From Nanobdellota archaeon (GTDB taxonomy: Archaea > Nanobdellota > Nanobdellia > Pacearchaeales > GW2011-AR1): a stretch of DNA of 13,868 nt. Each line of letters starts with the position of its first letter. The stretch's first letter is position 1. Where the stretch lies: contig JAHKAF010000088.1 in assembly GCA_018825865.1 (NCBI GenBank), forward strand, positions 1-13,868, in the 5' to 3' direction. A model generated the notes under the pieces. The model was not told the DNA's origin and did no database searches. It worked only from the letters and a program-made list of their open reading frames with translations. Shown in pieces: positions 5,516-12,544 of this stretch. The position numbers were made by a program, and so were the translations under genes.

Positions 5516-5557
5516 ATGGCCAATGAGAGGAAGAAGTATTTGAGGGGGGGAATTTAG
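5516..5557 (+). other. Possible remnant of a duplicated alkD 3' end
   Basis: A 13-codon frame reading MANERKKYLRGGI ends at TAG 5555-5557, directly against the convergent glmS stop. It resembles the AlkD C-terminus (EGKRKSYLRGKV) that ends only 24 bp upstream. This could be a worn duplicate of the gene's tail; with so few residues, chance is possible. Confidence 0.2.
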
Positions 5558-7336
5558 TTATTTAACTGTAACAGATTTTGCCAGAGACCGAGGATAATCT
5601 ACATTGTGCCCTCTAAGAATCCCTAAATAATATGCAAGTAATTGAACTGGAATTAAATTTACAATTGAGGAACTTATCTCAGAGGTGTCAGGAGTTTTTA
5701 TCCAATAATCAAATGCTTCATTGTTCTCTGGAGCAATTCCGATTATTTTTGCTCCTCTTGACTTAACTTCTATTGCATTGCTAATTATCTCGTCTCTTGA
5801 AACATCATTTGATACTAAAACTATTACAGGAGTTCCTTCTTCAATCAATGCTATTGGACCATGTTTTAGTTCTCCTCCTCCAAAACCTTGGGCATGAATA
5901 TAACTTACTTCCATAATTTTAATCGCAGACTCCAAGGCCATTGGATAATTTACTCCCCTTCCAATTATGAACATATTCTCTTTTTGATATATTTTTTCTG
6001 CAATATTTTTGATATGTTCACTATAACGAGGGTTTAACATATCATTTACTTTTGCGGCGAGGTCCACTAACAACCTATCTCCTTCTCTTAACATTCCAGA
6101 ACAAGCATATGCTAGTAAAATAACAACTGCTATTTGAGAGGTTGTTGCTTTTGTTGATGCAACTGCTTTTTCAGGTCCTGCATTGATATGGAATACATAA
6201 TCAGAGATTTTAGACACTGAAGACTCTTGAACATTTACAATAGAAATTACTTTTGAACCTTTTTCCTTAGCTATTTTAAGAGCTTCGAGAACATCTGCTG
6301 TTTCTCCACTTTGCGATATTGCAATAACTAATGTTTCTGGTAATAAAAAATGTTTATAATTCCCAAATTCAGAAGCTGGTACAAAATTTACATGTTTGTC
6401 TGCTATAGAAGAAAAGACATATTCAGCAGTATGGCAAACCCTCGCAGCTGTCCCACATCCAATAAAGAATACCCCTCTTGAATTATTTATTTCTTCTGCC
6501 ACATGCATTAATTCTCTATCATTCTGATTAATTGCTTTCATTAATGTCTGTTTTTGGTCCATAATTTCCTTTAACATGAAATGCGCATAATCTCCTTTAG
6601 TAACTGGTGAAAAATCTATATCTATCTTAATTAATCTTTTTTCTATTTTTTCATTAGTATTAATATCATAAAATTCAGGTTTTTCTTTGATTATAACTAT
6701 TTGATCATCGTCGAGATACATTACTTCTTTTGTTTCATGTAAAAAAGCTTGTATATCTGAAGCAATAAAAATTTCTGAAAATCCATTAATCTTTTTTAAC
6801 CCAACAATTAAAGGAGACCCGTTTCTAAATGCAATTATTTCTTCTGTATCTGCATGTAAAACAACAAAGGCATTTCTTCCTTTCAATTTCTTACCAGTGT
6901 TTATTACAGCTTGTTTTAATGAGAATCCCTCTCTGATTTCATCTTCTATTAAATGAGGTATTACTTCTGTATCTGTTTCACTAAAAAATTTATGTGTTCT
7001 CAAAAGTTCATTCCTTAGTTCTTGAAAATTTTCAATAATCCCATTATGAACAACTGCAATTTTTCTACTGCAATCTATATGAGGGTGCGTATTTTTCTCT
7101 GTAACCTTGCCATGGGTTGCCCATCGAGTATGACCAATTCCAATTTTCCCACTAACTTCATTGCATTTTGTTTCACTTACTTTCCCAACTTGTTTCTCAA
7201 TGTTAAGGCTCCCACTTTCTGAAAGAACGGCCAGTCCAAAACTATCATACCCTCTATATTCCAATTTTTTCAATGAATCTATAATCACTGGAAAAGCTTG
7301 CTTTTCTATATTCCAAAAACCTATAATCCCACACAT
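5558..7336 (-). CDS. glmS: Glutamine--fructose-6-phosphate aminotransferase (isomerizing)
   Basis: This 592-residue enzyme makes glucosamine-6-phosphate from fructose-6-phosphate and glutamine, the entry to amino-sugar and glycan synthesis. I place the start at 7336 because the class II glutaminase needs Cys as residue 2 (MCGIIGFW), which becomes the free N-terminal nucleophile. An ATG 12 bp upstream (7348) would bury it, and the TATA spacing also fits 7336. Landmarks: YRGYDS, HTRWATHG and HNGIIENF in the glutaminase domain (1 to about 220); two SIS domains with GCGTAAR, SQSGETADVLEA, KAVASTKATT and GGGELKHGPIALI; and the conserved end DYPRSLAKSVTVK. Full length and intact. It is divergent from truB with a shared promoter. 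Confidence 0.97.
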   Translation of the reverse strand: MCGIIGFWNIEKQAFPVIIDSLKKLEYRGYDSFGLAVLSESGSLNIEKQVGKVSETKCNEVSGKIGIGHTRWATHGKVTEKNTHPHIDCSRKIAVVHNGIIENFQELRNELLRTHKFFSETDTEVIPHLIEDEIREGFSLKQAVINTGKKLKGRNAFVVLHADTEEIIAFRNGSPLIVGLKKINGFSEIFIASDIQAFLHETKEVMYLDDDQIVIIKEKPEFYDINTNEKIEKRLIKIDIDFSPVTKGDYAHFMLKEIMDQKQTLMKAINQNDRELMHVAEEINNSRGVFFIGCGTAARVCHTAEYVFSSIADKHVNFVPASEFGNYKHFLLPETLVIAISQSGETADVLEALKIAKEKGSKVISIVNVQESSVSKISDYVFHINAGPEKAVASTKATTSQIAVVILLAYACSGMLREGDRLLVDLAAKVNDMLNPRYSEHIKNIAEKIYQKENMFIIGRGVNYPMALESAIKIMEVSYIHAQGFGGGELKHGPIALIEEGTPVIVLVSNDVSRDEIISNAIEVKSRGAKIIGIAPENNEAFDYWIKTPDTSEISSSIVNLIPVQLLAYYLGILRGHNVDYPRSLAKSVTVK

Positions 7337-7358
7337 AATAAAATCCATAGTTTAAAAA

Positions 7359-7366
7359 TTTATAAA
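7359..7366. promoter_or_regulatory. Shared palindromic TATA box for glmS and truB
   Basis: TTTATAAA is its own reverse complement. Its centre is 26.5 bp from the glmS ATG (7336) and 25.5 bp from the truB ATG (7388), the spacing expected for leaderless transcripts in both directions. No second TATA box is evident in the 51-bp gap. TBP could bind either way, with orientation set by the flanking BRE on each side (TTTAAAAA for truB; AAATC for glmS). Confidence 0.65.
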
Positions 7367-7387
7367 GATTTATGTTGTAGGGTATTT

Positions 7388-8389
7388 ATGGCTATAAATC
7401 TACAAAAACTAAAATCAAAAAAATCAATTCAAGAACTCCTTGAATTCGGCATTATTAATATTGATAAGCCGTCGGGACCGACGAGTTTTAATGTTTCTGA
7501 TTTTGTTCGGAAAACTTTGGGTTTGAGGAAAACGTCTCACTTTGGAACACTTGACCCGAAGGTTACAGGAGTTTTGCCTATAGCACTGAATAGGGCTTGC
7601 AAACTTACAGGTTATTTTATTGGGGAAGATAAAGAGTATGTTGGAATTATGAGAATCCACGACGATGTTTCACTTGATAAAATTAAGAAAATGATTAAAG
7701 AAAAGTTTATGGGGGTGATTAAACAAACCCCACCTGTGAAGTCGCGGGTTAAACGGCAGGAGCGCGAAAGGGAAATTATTAAGTTTAAGTTGTTGGAGAA
7801 AGACAGAAGAGATATTTTGTTTCATGTTGAATGTCAAGGGGGAACTTATATTCGGAAGTTAGTTGATGATTTGGGAAAGGAGTTGGGAATCGGTGCGCAT
7901 ATGTTAGAACTCCGACGGGTTCGGGCAGGTATTTTTGAGGAAAACGATACCCTAAAGGACACAAGTAAAGATTATCCGTCGGTAAATTTGTATGATTTTG
8001 AAAAAGCGGTTGAAAAGTATAAAGAAGGTGATGATAAATTATTGAGAGAGATTATAATTCCGGGAGAGGTGATTAGCAAATTGCATCAGGTTATTAAAAT
8101 TAAAGATGATAATCTCGCAAAATTATTAACAGGTAAACCGATTCATGAAGATGATTTGCGCAGTTCTGCGTATACCCTAAAGGGCACGAGCCCAAAATTG
8201 CGGAATGAAGGGGCAAAGAAATCAAAGATTGGGGTAGGAGAGATTGTGGTTGTTTTCTGCGGGGAGAGATTTGTGGGGATGTATAAAGTTATTAAAGATG
8301 GGAATGTTTATGCTAAATCAGAGTTTGTATTTCAAGAAATTAAATTGCCGACTTCGTCGGACGCTCGTCGACGCAGTCACCACGCATAA
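7388..8389 (+). CDS. truB: Cbf5/TruB-family RNA pseudouridine synthase with in-frame insertions
   Basis: This 333-residue protein starts at MAINLQKL because of the TATA spacing; a longer in-frame extension from 7298 would run through the promoter and glmS. The catalytic core has IDKPSGPTSF and HFGTLDPKVTGVLP with catalytic D56, then QTPPVKSRVKR, GGTYIRKLVDDLG and LRRVRAGIF. A PUA domain follows at about 233-317. Archaeal Cbf5 acts in H/ACA RNPs on rRNA and, with Nop10, on tRNA. Two stretches look inserted: residues about 190-198 (between DTL and VNLYDF) and about 257-279 in a PUA loop, both carrying the TLK(G/D)T-encoding repeat. The C-terminal tail after VFQEI is also odd and hairpin-encoded. 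Followed by trmY. Confidence 0.92.
   Translation: MAINLQKLKSKKSIQELLEFGIINIDKPSGPTSFNVSDFVRKTLGLRKTSHFGTLDPKVTGVLPIALNRACKLTGYFIGEDKEYVGIMRIHDDVSLDKIKKMIKEKFMGVIKQTPPVKSRVKRQEREREIIKFKLLEKDRRDILFHVECQGGTYIRKLVDDLGKELGIGAHMLELRRVRAGIFEENDTLKDTSKDYPSVNLYDFEKAVEKYKEGDDKLLREIIIPGEVISKLHQVIKIKDDNLAKLLTGKPIHEDDLRSSAYTLKGTSPKLRNEGAKKSKIGVGEIVVVFCGERFVGMYKVIKDGNVYAKSEFVFQEIKLPTSSDARRRSHHA
7947..7965 (+). repeat. Intragenic repeat core, copy 2 (in truB)
   Basis: This stretch matches the 19-mer at 1673-1691 and 8172-8190 at 16 of 19 positions (GGACACAAG instead of GGGCACGAG at its end). It is read in frame as DTLKDTS, followed by KDYPS before the family sequence resumes at VNLYDF, so a short insertion is likely here. 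Confidence 0.45.
8159..8223 (+). repeat. In-frame intragenic palindromic element, full copy A (truB PUA domain)
   Basis: The element runs: hairpin CGCAG-TT-CTGCG (8159-8170), TATACC, palindrome CCCT-AA-AGGG (8175-8184), CACGAG, then GCCC (8190-8193) pairing with GGGC (8211-8214) around a loop with CGGAATG, then AAAGAAA. It matches copy B at 13321-13403 block by block, including CGCnGnTCnGCGTATACC, GGGCAC, CGGAATG and GGGGCAAAGAAA. It encodes RSSAYTLKGTS and PKLRNEGAKK in the middle of the PUA domain, between GKPIHEDDL and IGVGEIVVV. Confidence 0.65.
8348..8360 (+). repeat. Hairpin encoding the odd truB C-terminal tail
   Basis: CCGAC (8348-8352), TTC, GTCGG (8356-8360) is a perfect 5-bp stem followed by the GC-rich ACGCTCGTCGACGC. 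It encodes the tail LPTSSDARRRSHHA beyond the normal PUA end. The composition differs sharply from the AT-rich surroundings and resembles the other GC-rich repeats in the window. Confidence 0.35.
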
Positions 8390-8402
8390 TGCAGGAGATA
8401 AA

Positions 8403-8987
8403 ATGAAACACCTAATATATTTTTCAGCAAAAGCAGCGACGAGTGGGAAGGCTTTGTCCCAGGGAAATTTAATGAAAGCAGGTAGAATGGATATTGCAAT
8501 TCATTCACTTATTCAAGGGATTTTTCTTTCGCATGATTTTCGGAAAGATATTAGGTTTCATTTTGTTTTTTATGGAATGCCAGACCCTCCAAAACATATT
8601 GAGATTCAGGTTGAAGATGGGACACCAATAAGCAAGAAAGATGTTGGGAATTTGATTAAGCAGATTTTGTATAAGTATCGGGAGGGTGAGAAGACAGAAG
8701 TTTTTCCTGGGTGTTTTGTGGAGAAAAAGAGTTTTTTGAATGTTGTGGAGGAATTGGAAAAGAAGGGTAGTGAGATTTTCATTCTTGATAAAAGAGGTGA
8801 GGATATTAGAAAGGCAGAGATTTCTGAAAATTGTGTTTTTATATTGGGGGACCAGAAAGGGCTTCCGAAGAAGGAATTGAAAAGGTTGAAAAAAATAGCG
8901 ACTTCGGTTTCTGTTGGTCCTAAAACATATTTTGCCTCGCAGACGATTGCGATTGTGAATAATGAATTGGATAGGCGAGGGATTTAG
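8403..8987 (+). CDS. trmY: tRNA (pseudouridine(54)-N1)-methyltransferase TrmY
   Basis: This 194-residue SPOUT-family methyltransferase starts at ATG 8403 with AGGAG at 8393-8397; the longer frame upstream overlaps truB and is not used. The family signatures are MKHLIYFSAKAATSG, GNLMKAGRMDIAIHSL, the SAM-binding trefoil-knot region CVFILGDQKGLPKKEL and VSVGPKTYFASQTIAIVNNELDR. TrmY methylates N1 of pseudouridine-54 in the archaeal T-loop, giving m1-pseudouridine in place of ribothymidine. It lies 13 bp after truB in the same direction, so a pseudouridine-forming and a pseudouridine-methylating enzyme are probably co-expressed. Confidence 0.95.
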   Translation: MKHLIYFSAKAATSGKALSQGNLMKAGRMDIAIHSLIQGIFLSHDFRKDIRFHFVFYGMPDPPKHIEIQVEDGTPISKKDVGNLIKQILYKYREGEKTEVFPGCFVEKKSFLNVVEELEKKGSEIFILDKRGEDIRKAEISENCVFILGDQKGLPKKELKRLKKIATSVSVGPKTYFASQTIAIVNNELDRRGI

Positions 8988-9220
8988 TCTCGCTTCGCTC
9001 GGGATTAATTACTCCGAAATCTGCTCTTGATTTCGCACGAGTTATTGATTTCAGATTACTCTCTACCACGAAGTCGTTCGGCTTCACCAAATTTCTTCGC
9101 TAAAGAAGTTGTTAATCTAATGGGCTAAGGATTATAATCTGATAATTATCACAAATTTATTTTGTTTAACTATTCCGCGCGTCAGCGCCTAAGGGCGGGG
9201 GGCGGACGAAAGAAGTAATC
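8988..9220. repeat. Structured intergenic repeat, copy R2
   Basis: It begins directly after the trmY TAG with TCTCGCTTCGCTCGGGATTAATTA. Next come GAAATC (9016-9021)/GATTTC (9029-9034), nested with AATCTG/CAGATT (9018-9023/9052-9057), a GAAGTC/GGCTTC hairpin, CTTC (9095-9098)-GCTAAA-GAAG (9105-9108), and the 10-bp palindrome GATTATAATC (9130-9139). A GC-rich tail follows with CGCC-TAAG-GGCG (9186-9197). The first half shares its blocks with R1 and R3; the GC-rich tail is specific to this copy. No coding frame is convincing here. Confidence 0.55.
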
Positions 9221-9229
9221 TCAACAAAC

Positions 9230-9237
9230 TTAATAAA
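9230..9237 (+). promoter_or_regulatory. TATA box of the acylphosphatase gene
   Basis: TTAATAAA is centred 25.5 bp upstream of the ATG at 9259, implying a leaderless transcript. Confidence 0.5.
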
Positions 9238-9258
9238 CTACTTCTGTTTATTCTATTT

Positions 9259-9534
9259 ATGAAGAAATCTGTTAGACTTTATATCGATGGAACTGTGCAA
9301 GGGGTTTTTTTTAGGGCATTTGTTAAGGAGAATGCAGAGAGGCATAATGTCAAGGGGTTTGTGAGAAATTTAGAGGATGGAAGAGCAGAGGTTTTTCTTG
9401 AAGGGGATAATAAAGACGTGAATAAAATGATTGAGTTATGTAAAAAAGGTCCGAAGCACTCGCAGATAAGGAAAGTGGAAGTCAAATCGGAGACGTTTCA
9501 GGATTTCAAGGTTTTCAAAATACTTCACGTTTAG
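9259..9534 (+). CDS. acyP: Acylphosphatase
   Basis: This 91-residue protein is of typical family length. The two signatures are intact: GTVQGVFFRAF with the phosphate-binding Arg (R19), and GFVRNLEDGRAEVFLEG with the catalytic Asn (N37). It hydrolyses acyl phosphates such as acetyl phosphate and carbamoyl phosphate in the cytosol. It appears monocistronic, between repeat R2 and a small hairpin after its stop codon. Confidence 0.95.
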   Translation: MKKSVRLYIDGTVQGVFFRAFVKENAERHNVKGFVRNLEDGRAEVFLEGDNKDVNKMIELCKKGPKHSQIRKVEVKSETFQDFKVFKILHV

Positions 9535-9537
9535 TTC

Positions 9538-9552
9538 AGTCTTTTGAAGACT
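9538..9552 (+). terminator. Hairpin after acyP
   Basis: AGTCTT (9538-9543), TTG, AAGACT (9547-9552) starts 4 bp after the acyP stop. It may mark the 3' end of the mRNA. Archaea usually terminate on T-tracts rather than hairpins and no T-tract follows, so the role is uncertain. Confidence 0.3.
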
Positions 9553-9594
9553 TAAAGGCATGCATATATAATATATTTTAGAGGATAATAATTG

Positions 9595-9602
9595 ATTTAA
9601 AT
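9595..9602 (+). promoter_or_regulatory. TATA-like box of the small unknown gene at 9623
   Basis: ATTTAAAT is centred 24.5 bp upstream of the ATG at 9623. The region is very AT-rich (a GCATATATAATATATTTTAG stretch lies just upstream), so the assignment is tentative. Confidence 0.35.
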
Positions 9603-9622
9603 TCTATATCTTAATTACTAAA

Positions 9623-9883
9623 ATGTTATGTGATTTTGGCAGAGAAATAGATGAAGAATCTCTTGATGGTTGTAATGATGTAGCAAGATATAAATTATTA
9701 TATAGTGTTAATAAAGATATTTGGGAGGAATATGGTTTAAGCGGGGATTGTTGGGGGTATGAAAAATATTCTTGTAAAGACCACCTCTTAAATTCAAGTT
9801 TTATATATGATTCTACTCACGGCACCCCAGACATAATATATGATTTAGAAAAAGATAGAGAAATAACATTAACTACTCGCTGA
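9623..9883 (+). CDS. Small unknown acidic Cys-containing protein (86 aa)
   Basis: The family is not recognised. The protein is acidic and rich in Tyr and Trp, with four Cys (C3, C17, C43, C51). The central segment YGLSGDCWGYEKYSCKD is unusual. It has no signal peptide or membrane segment. Four Cys plus H54/H66 could bind a metal, but there is no CxxC pair. TATA-like boxes stand at the expected distance before this gene and before the next one, so it is probably a separate short transcription unit. It is more weakly supported than its neighbours. Confidence 0.45.
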   Translation: MLCDFGREIDEESLDGCNDVARYKLLYSVNKDIWEEYGLSGDCWGYEKYSCKDHLLNSSFIYDSTHGTPDIIYDLEKDREITLTTR

Positions 9884-9894
9884 TTAACCATCAA

Positions 9895-9902
9895 TTATTT
9901 AA
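9895..9902 (+). promoter_or_regulatory. TATA-like box of the RNase HI gene
   Basis: TTATTTAA is centred about 26.5 bp before the ATG at 9925, matching the leaderless pattern elsewhere in the window. Confidence 0.35.
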
Positions 9903-9924
9903 CTAAAACTTATTTTTATTAATC

Positions 9925-10359
9925 ATGATTTACACAAACTCGGATGGCGGAGCCCGCGGAAATCCTGGGCCTGGAGCAATTGGAGTTATAATTAGGAAAG
10001 ATGGAAAAATTGTTACAAGATACAGTAAGTTTATTGGGCAAGAGGTTACAAATAATATTGCAGAATACGAGGCATTGATAATGGCGTTGGAATTGGCTTC
10101 TGAACACACCAGCGATGAAGTGACTTGCGTTCTTGATTCTGAATTAATTGTTAAACAGCTTCTTGGAGAGTATCGGGTGAGAAATCCAAAGTTACTTGAA
10201 TTGTTTTTGAAAGTGCAGAAACTTCAGGAGAGGTTCAACAAAATCAAATATCTTCATGCAAGTAGATGGGACAAATTCCAGCAAATTGCCGATGAACTTG
10301 TCAACGAGGAACTCACAAAAAGAGGTTTCAGGAAGAAGGGTTGGGGGAAGAAGGGATGA
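9925..10359 (+). CDS. rnhA: Ribonuclease HI
   Basis: This 144-residue type 1 RNase H cuts the RNA strand of RNA-DNA hybrids. The four acidic active-site positions can be seen: D7 in NSDGGARGNPGPGAIG, E47 in NNIAEYEAL, D71 in VLDSELIVKQL and D123 in QIADELVNEEL. The family relative is the archaeal/Sulfolobus-like type with a compact RNase H fold and no N-terminal hybrid-binding domain. The C-terminal GFRKKGWGKKG is basic. Its stop overlaps the next start as ATGA, so the Nudix gene is translationally coupled to it. Confidence 0.93.
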   Translation: MIYTNSDGGARGNPGPGAIGVIIRKDGKIVTRYSKFIGQEVTNNIAEYEALIMALELASEHTSDEVTCVLDSELIVKQLLGEYRVRNPKLLELFLKVQKLQERFNKIKYLHASRWDKFQQIADELVNEELTKRGFRKKGWGKKG

Positions 10360-10763
10360 AAATAAAGAAATGTGTTGGTGCAATAATTCATAATAACGAA
10401 GGGAGAATATTTCTGATGACCTCTCCAAAATGGAAAGGATGGATTATTCCTGGGGGAGAAATAGAAAGTGATGAAACAGAAGAACAATCACTAAAGAGGG
10501 AGATTTTAGAAGAATTGGGGATTGAAATAGAAGATATTACAAGGGTCGGAGAGAAGATAAAAAAAGCAGAGAGGGATTTTTATGATAGTAACGTGGAATT
10601 TCATTTTATTGATTTTTTTGCAAGGGCAAAACAAACAAATATAACCCCTAATGAAGAGATTTCTGATTATGGATGGTTTACAATTGACGAAGCGCTCCAG
10701 CTTAATCTGCTTGACACTACAAAAGAGCTAATTGAAAAGTTCAGAGATTTCAATAAAGATTAA
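10356..10763 (+). CDS. Nudix hydrolase
   Basis: This 135-residue protein carries a perfect Nudix box from G34 to I56 (G-x5-E-x7-REILEELGI, matching GX5EX7REUXEEXGU). The preceding KWKGWIIPGGEIE is also typical. Nudix enzymes hydrolyse nucleoside diphosphates linked to another group. The substrate is not predictable here; sanitation of damaged NTPs is one possibility next to RNase H. The ATG at 10356 overlaps the RNase H stop by 4 bp and is preferred over an in-frame TTG at 10341. Confidence 0.92.
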   Translation: MKIKKCVGAIIHNNEGRIFLMTSPKWKGWIIPGGEIESDETEEQSLKREILEELGIEIEDITRVGEKIKKAERDFYDSNVEFHFIDFFARAKQTNITPNEEISDYGWFTIDEALQLNLLDTTKELIEKFRDFNKD

Positions 10764-10764
10764 A

Positions 10765-10772
10765 TATAAAAA
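10765..10772 (+). promoter_or_regulatory. TATA box of lysK
   Basis: TATAAAAA is centred 25.5 bp upstream of the ATG at 10794, just after the Nudix stop. This indicates that lysK starts its own leaderless transcript. Confidence 0.55.
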
Positions 10773-10793
10773 GTTGATTTATTTTTTTCTTTA

Positions 10794-12290
10794 ATGACAC
10801 AGGAAAAGTTTTTTTGGGCAGACCAGATTGCTGATAGAATAATTAAAGAAAAGGGTAATAAAAAAGAATATGTTTGTGCTTCGGGAATAACTCCTTCTGG
10901 AACAGTTCATATTGGTAATTTTAGAGAAGTTATTACAACAGAATTAGTGGTCAGAGCCTTACAAGACAAAGGGAAGAAAGTCAGATTTATTTATTCATGG
11001 GATGATTATGATAGATTCAGGAAAGTTCCTGTTGGGATTGATAAAAAATATGAAAATTATATCGGGATGCCCTTGAGCAAAGTCCCCTCTCCATTCAAAA
11101 AAAGTCAGAGTTATGCAGAACATTTTGAAAAAGAGTTTGAAACTTCTTTAGTGAAAGTTGGGATTAATCCAGAGTTCATTAGGCAAAGTGAGATGAATAA
11201 AAAATGTAAATATGCGTCGCTGATAAAAGTTATAATAGATAAAAGAATAGAGATAGTGAAAATTCTCAACAAATATAGAAAGGAGCCTTTGAAAAAAGAT
11301 TGGATGCCTGTAAAAGTTTATTGTGAAAAATGCGGGAACGATTTTACAAGAATAATAAATGCTGAAGGATATTTTATAGAATATGAATGTAAGTGTGGGT
11401 TTAAAGATAAAATAGATTATCGCAAGAAAGGGCTTGTTAAGGTTCCTTGGAGAATCGACTGGCCAATGAGATGGAAATATGAGGAAGTTGATTTTGAGCC
11501 AGGTGGGGCAGACCATAGTGCAGCAGGAGGGAGTTTTGATACAGCGAAGGAGATTATAAAAAAAATTTTTGATTATGAAGTTCCGTTATATTATGTATAT
11601 TCATGGATAAAAATTAAGGGAGGAAAGGATTTCTCAAGTTCTGAAGGAAATGCTCTGAGTCTTGATGAGGTTGAAGAAGTTTATGAGCCTGAAGTGTTGA
11701 GGTATCTTTTTGTAGGAACAAGGCCAAATAAAGAATTTCAAATTAGTTTTGACAACGATATAATTAAGATTTACGAAGATTATGATGTGCTTGAAAAGAA
11801 ATATTACGAAGGCCAGGCAAATCCGCAGGAGAAACGAATTTATGAGTTGTCGCAAGTAAATAAGCCAGCGAAAAAAAGGCTAAAAAAAACAGGATTTAGG
11901 CATTTGATTACTTCTGTTCAATTAAAGAAAGAGAAAGAACTTAACAAAGAATCACAGGTGCGGGCAAAGAAAGTTGCAAGATGGATAGAAAAATATGCAG
12001 GAGAAGATATGAAGTTTGAGGTTCAGACAAAAGTTTCTGCGAGGCTTGAGGGTAAGGAAAAAGAAACAATGAAAGAATTGAAGAAAAGTTTAGAGAGCAG
12101 AGACTTTAACGAGAAAGAATTGCTTGATGAGTTTTATATGATTTGTGAAAAGATTGGAATGAAAAACACAGAATTCTTCGACGCTGCTTACAGAGTTATT
12201 ATTGGAAAGAGTAAAGGACCTCGGCTCGCAAGTTTGATTTTAACAATTGGAAAGGATAAAATAATTAAACTCTTGGAGCAAATAAAATGA
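10794..12290 (+). CDS. lysK: Class I lysyl-tRNA synthetase
   Basis: This 498-residue enzyme charges tRNA-Lys. It is the class I form typical of archaea, not the class II enzyme of most bacteria and eukaryotes. Visible: HIGN at 39-42 (HIGH motif), YSWDDYDRFRKVP, a zinc-knuckle-like CEKC (177-180) with CKC (199-201), VPWRIDWPMRW, FEPGGADHSAAGGSFDTA and the KMSKS equivalent KDFSSSEGN (278-286). The helical C-terminal domain (about 367-498) ends FFDAAYRVIIGKSKGPRLASLI. That last domain is duplicated at 13418-13815, fused to another protein. The stop overlaps the next ATG by 4 bp (ATGA). Confidence 0.96.
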   Translation: MTQEKFFWADQIADRIIKEKGNKKEYVCASGITPSGTVHIGNFREVITTELVVRALQDKGKKVRFIYSWDDYDRFRKVPVGIDKKYENYIGMPLSKVPSPFKKSQSYAEHFEKEFETSLVKVGINPEFIRQSEMNKKCKYASLIKVIIDKRIEIVKILNKYRKEPLKKDWMPVKVYCEKCGNDFTRIINAEGYFIEYECKCGFKDKIDYRKKGLVKVPWRIDWPMRWKYEEVDFEPGGADHSAAGGSFDTAKEIIKKIFDYEVPLYYVYSWIKIKGGKDFSSSEGNALSLDEVEEVYEPEVLRYLFVGTRPNKEFQISFDNDIIKIYEDYDVLEKKYYEGQANPQEKRIYELSQVNKPAKKRLKKTGFRHLITSVQLKKEKELNKESQVRAKKVARWIEKYAGEDMKFEVQTKVSARLEGKEKETMKELKKSLESRDFNEKELLDEFYMICEKIGMKNTEFFDAAYRVIIGKSKGPRLASLILTIGKDKIIKLLEQIK

Positions 12291-12544
12291 AATTCTTACT
12301 AAAAATCTTAATTGGAATAATTGCCATAGTAATCGCAGTTCTCTTAGTTGTGCAAGGCAACCCTCCTGAGTTCTTTGACATATTTGGGTTAATTGTATTT
12401 ATCTTCTTATTTATCATAGGTATCTTAATGATTCATGGAAAGAAACTTCCTGATTGGACAGGATTTGTAATTTTACTAATCGCCATATTAGGTTTAATTG
12501 TCGACGGCTCAATAATAATTAAAAAATTTATCTTAGGAGGTTAA
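12287..12544 (+). CDS. Small membrane protein with three transmembrane helices
   Basis: This 85-residue protein is almost entirely hydrophobic. Helices run at about 3-22, 32-49 and 58-74, with short polar loops (QGNPPEFFD and HGKKLPDWTG) and a basic end (IIIKKFILGG). The family is not recognised. It is translationally coupled to lysK and followed with no gap by the histone-fold gene. A second copy of this gene begins at 13812, again coupled to a LysRS C-terminal domain, and the first 19 codons there are identical at nucleotide level. Confidence 0.75.
   Translation: MKFLLKILIGIIAIVIAVLLVVQGNPPEFFDIFGLIVFIFLFIIGILMIHGKKLPDWTGFVILLIAILGLIVDGSIIIKKFILGG
12535..12541 (+). promoter_or_regulatory. 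Strong Shine-Dalgarno before the histone-fold gene
   Basis: AGGAGGT is encoded by the last Gly-Gly codons of the membrane-protein gene and lies only 3 bp before the ATG at 12545. It indicates initiation within the lysK operon rather than from its own promoter. Confidence 0.55.

Noticed and set aside
7334..7348. GlmS starting four residues earlier (MDFI before MCGI)
   Set aside because: The catalytic Cys must be residue 2, and the TATA box is 26 bp from the MCGI start but only 14-15 bp from the other.
8244..8402. Longer TrmY frame beginning inside truB
   Set aside because: It overlaps the truB coding region in another frame. The family start MKHLIYFSAKA at 8403 has a good Shine-Dalgarno.
4587..9220. 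Intergenic repeats as CRISPR arrays or tRNA genes
   Set aside because: There are no regularly spaced identical repeats with unique spacers, and no cloverleaf with T-loop GTTCRA consensus could be found.
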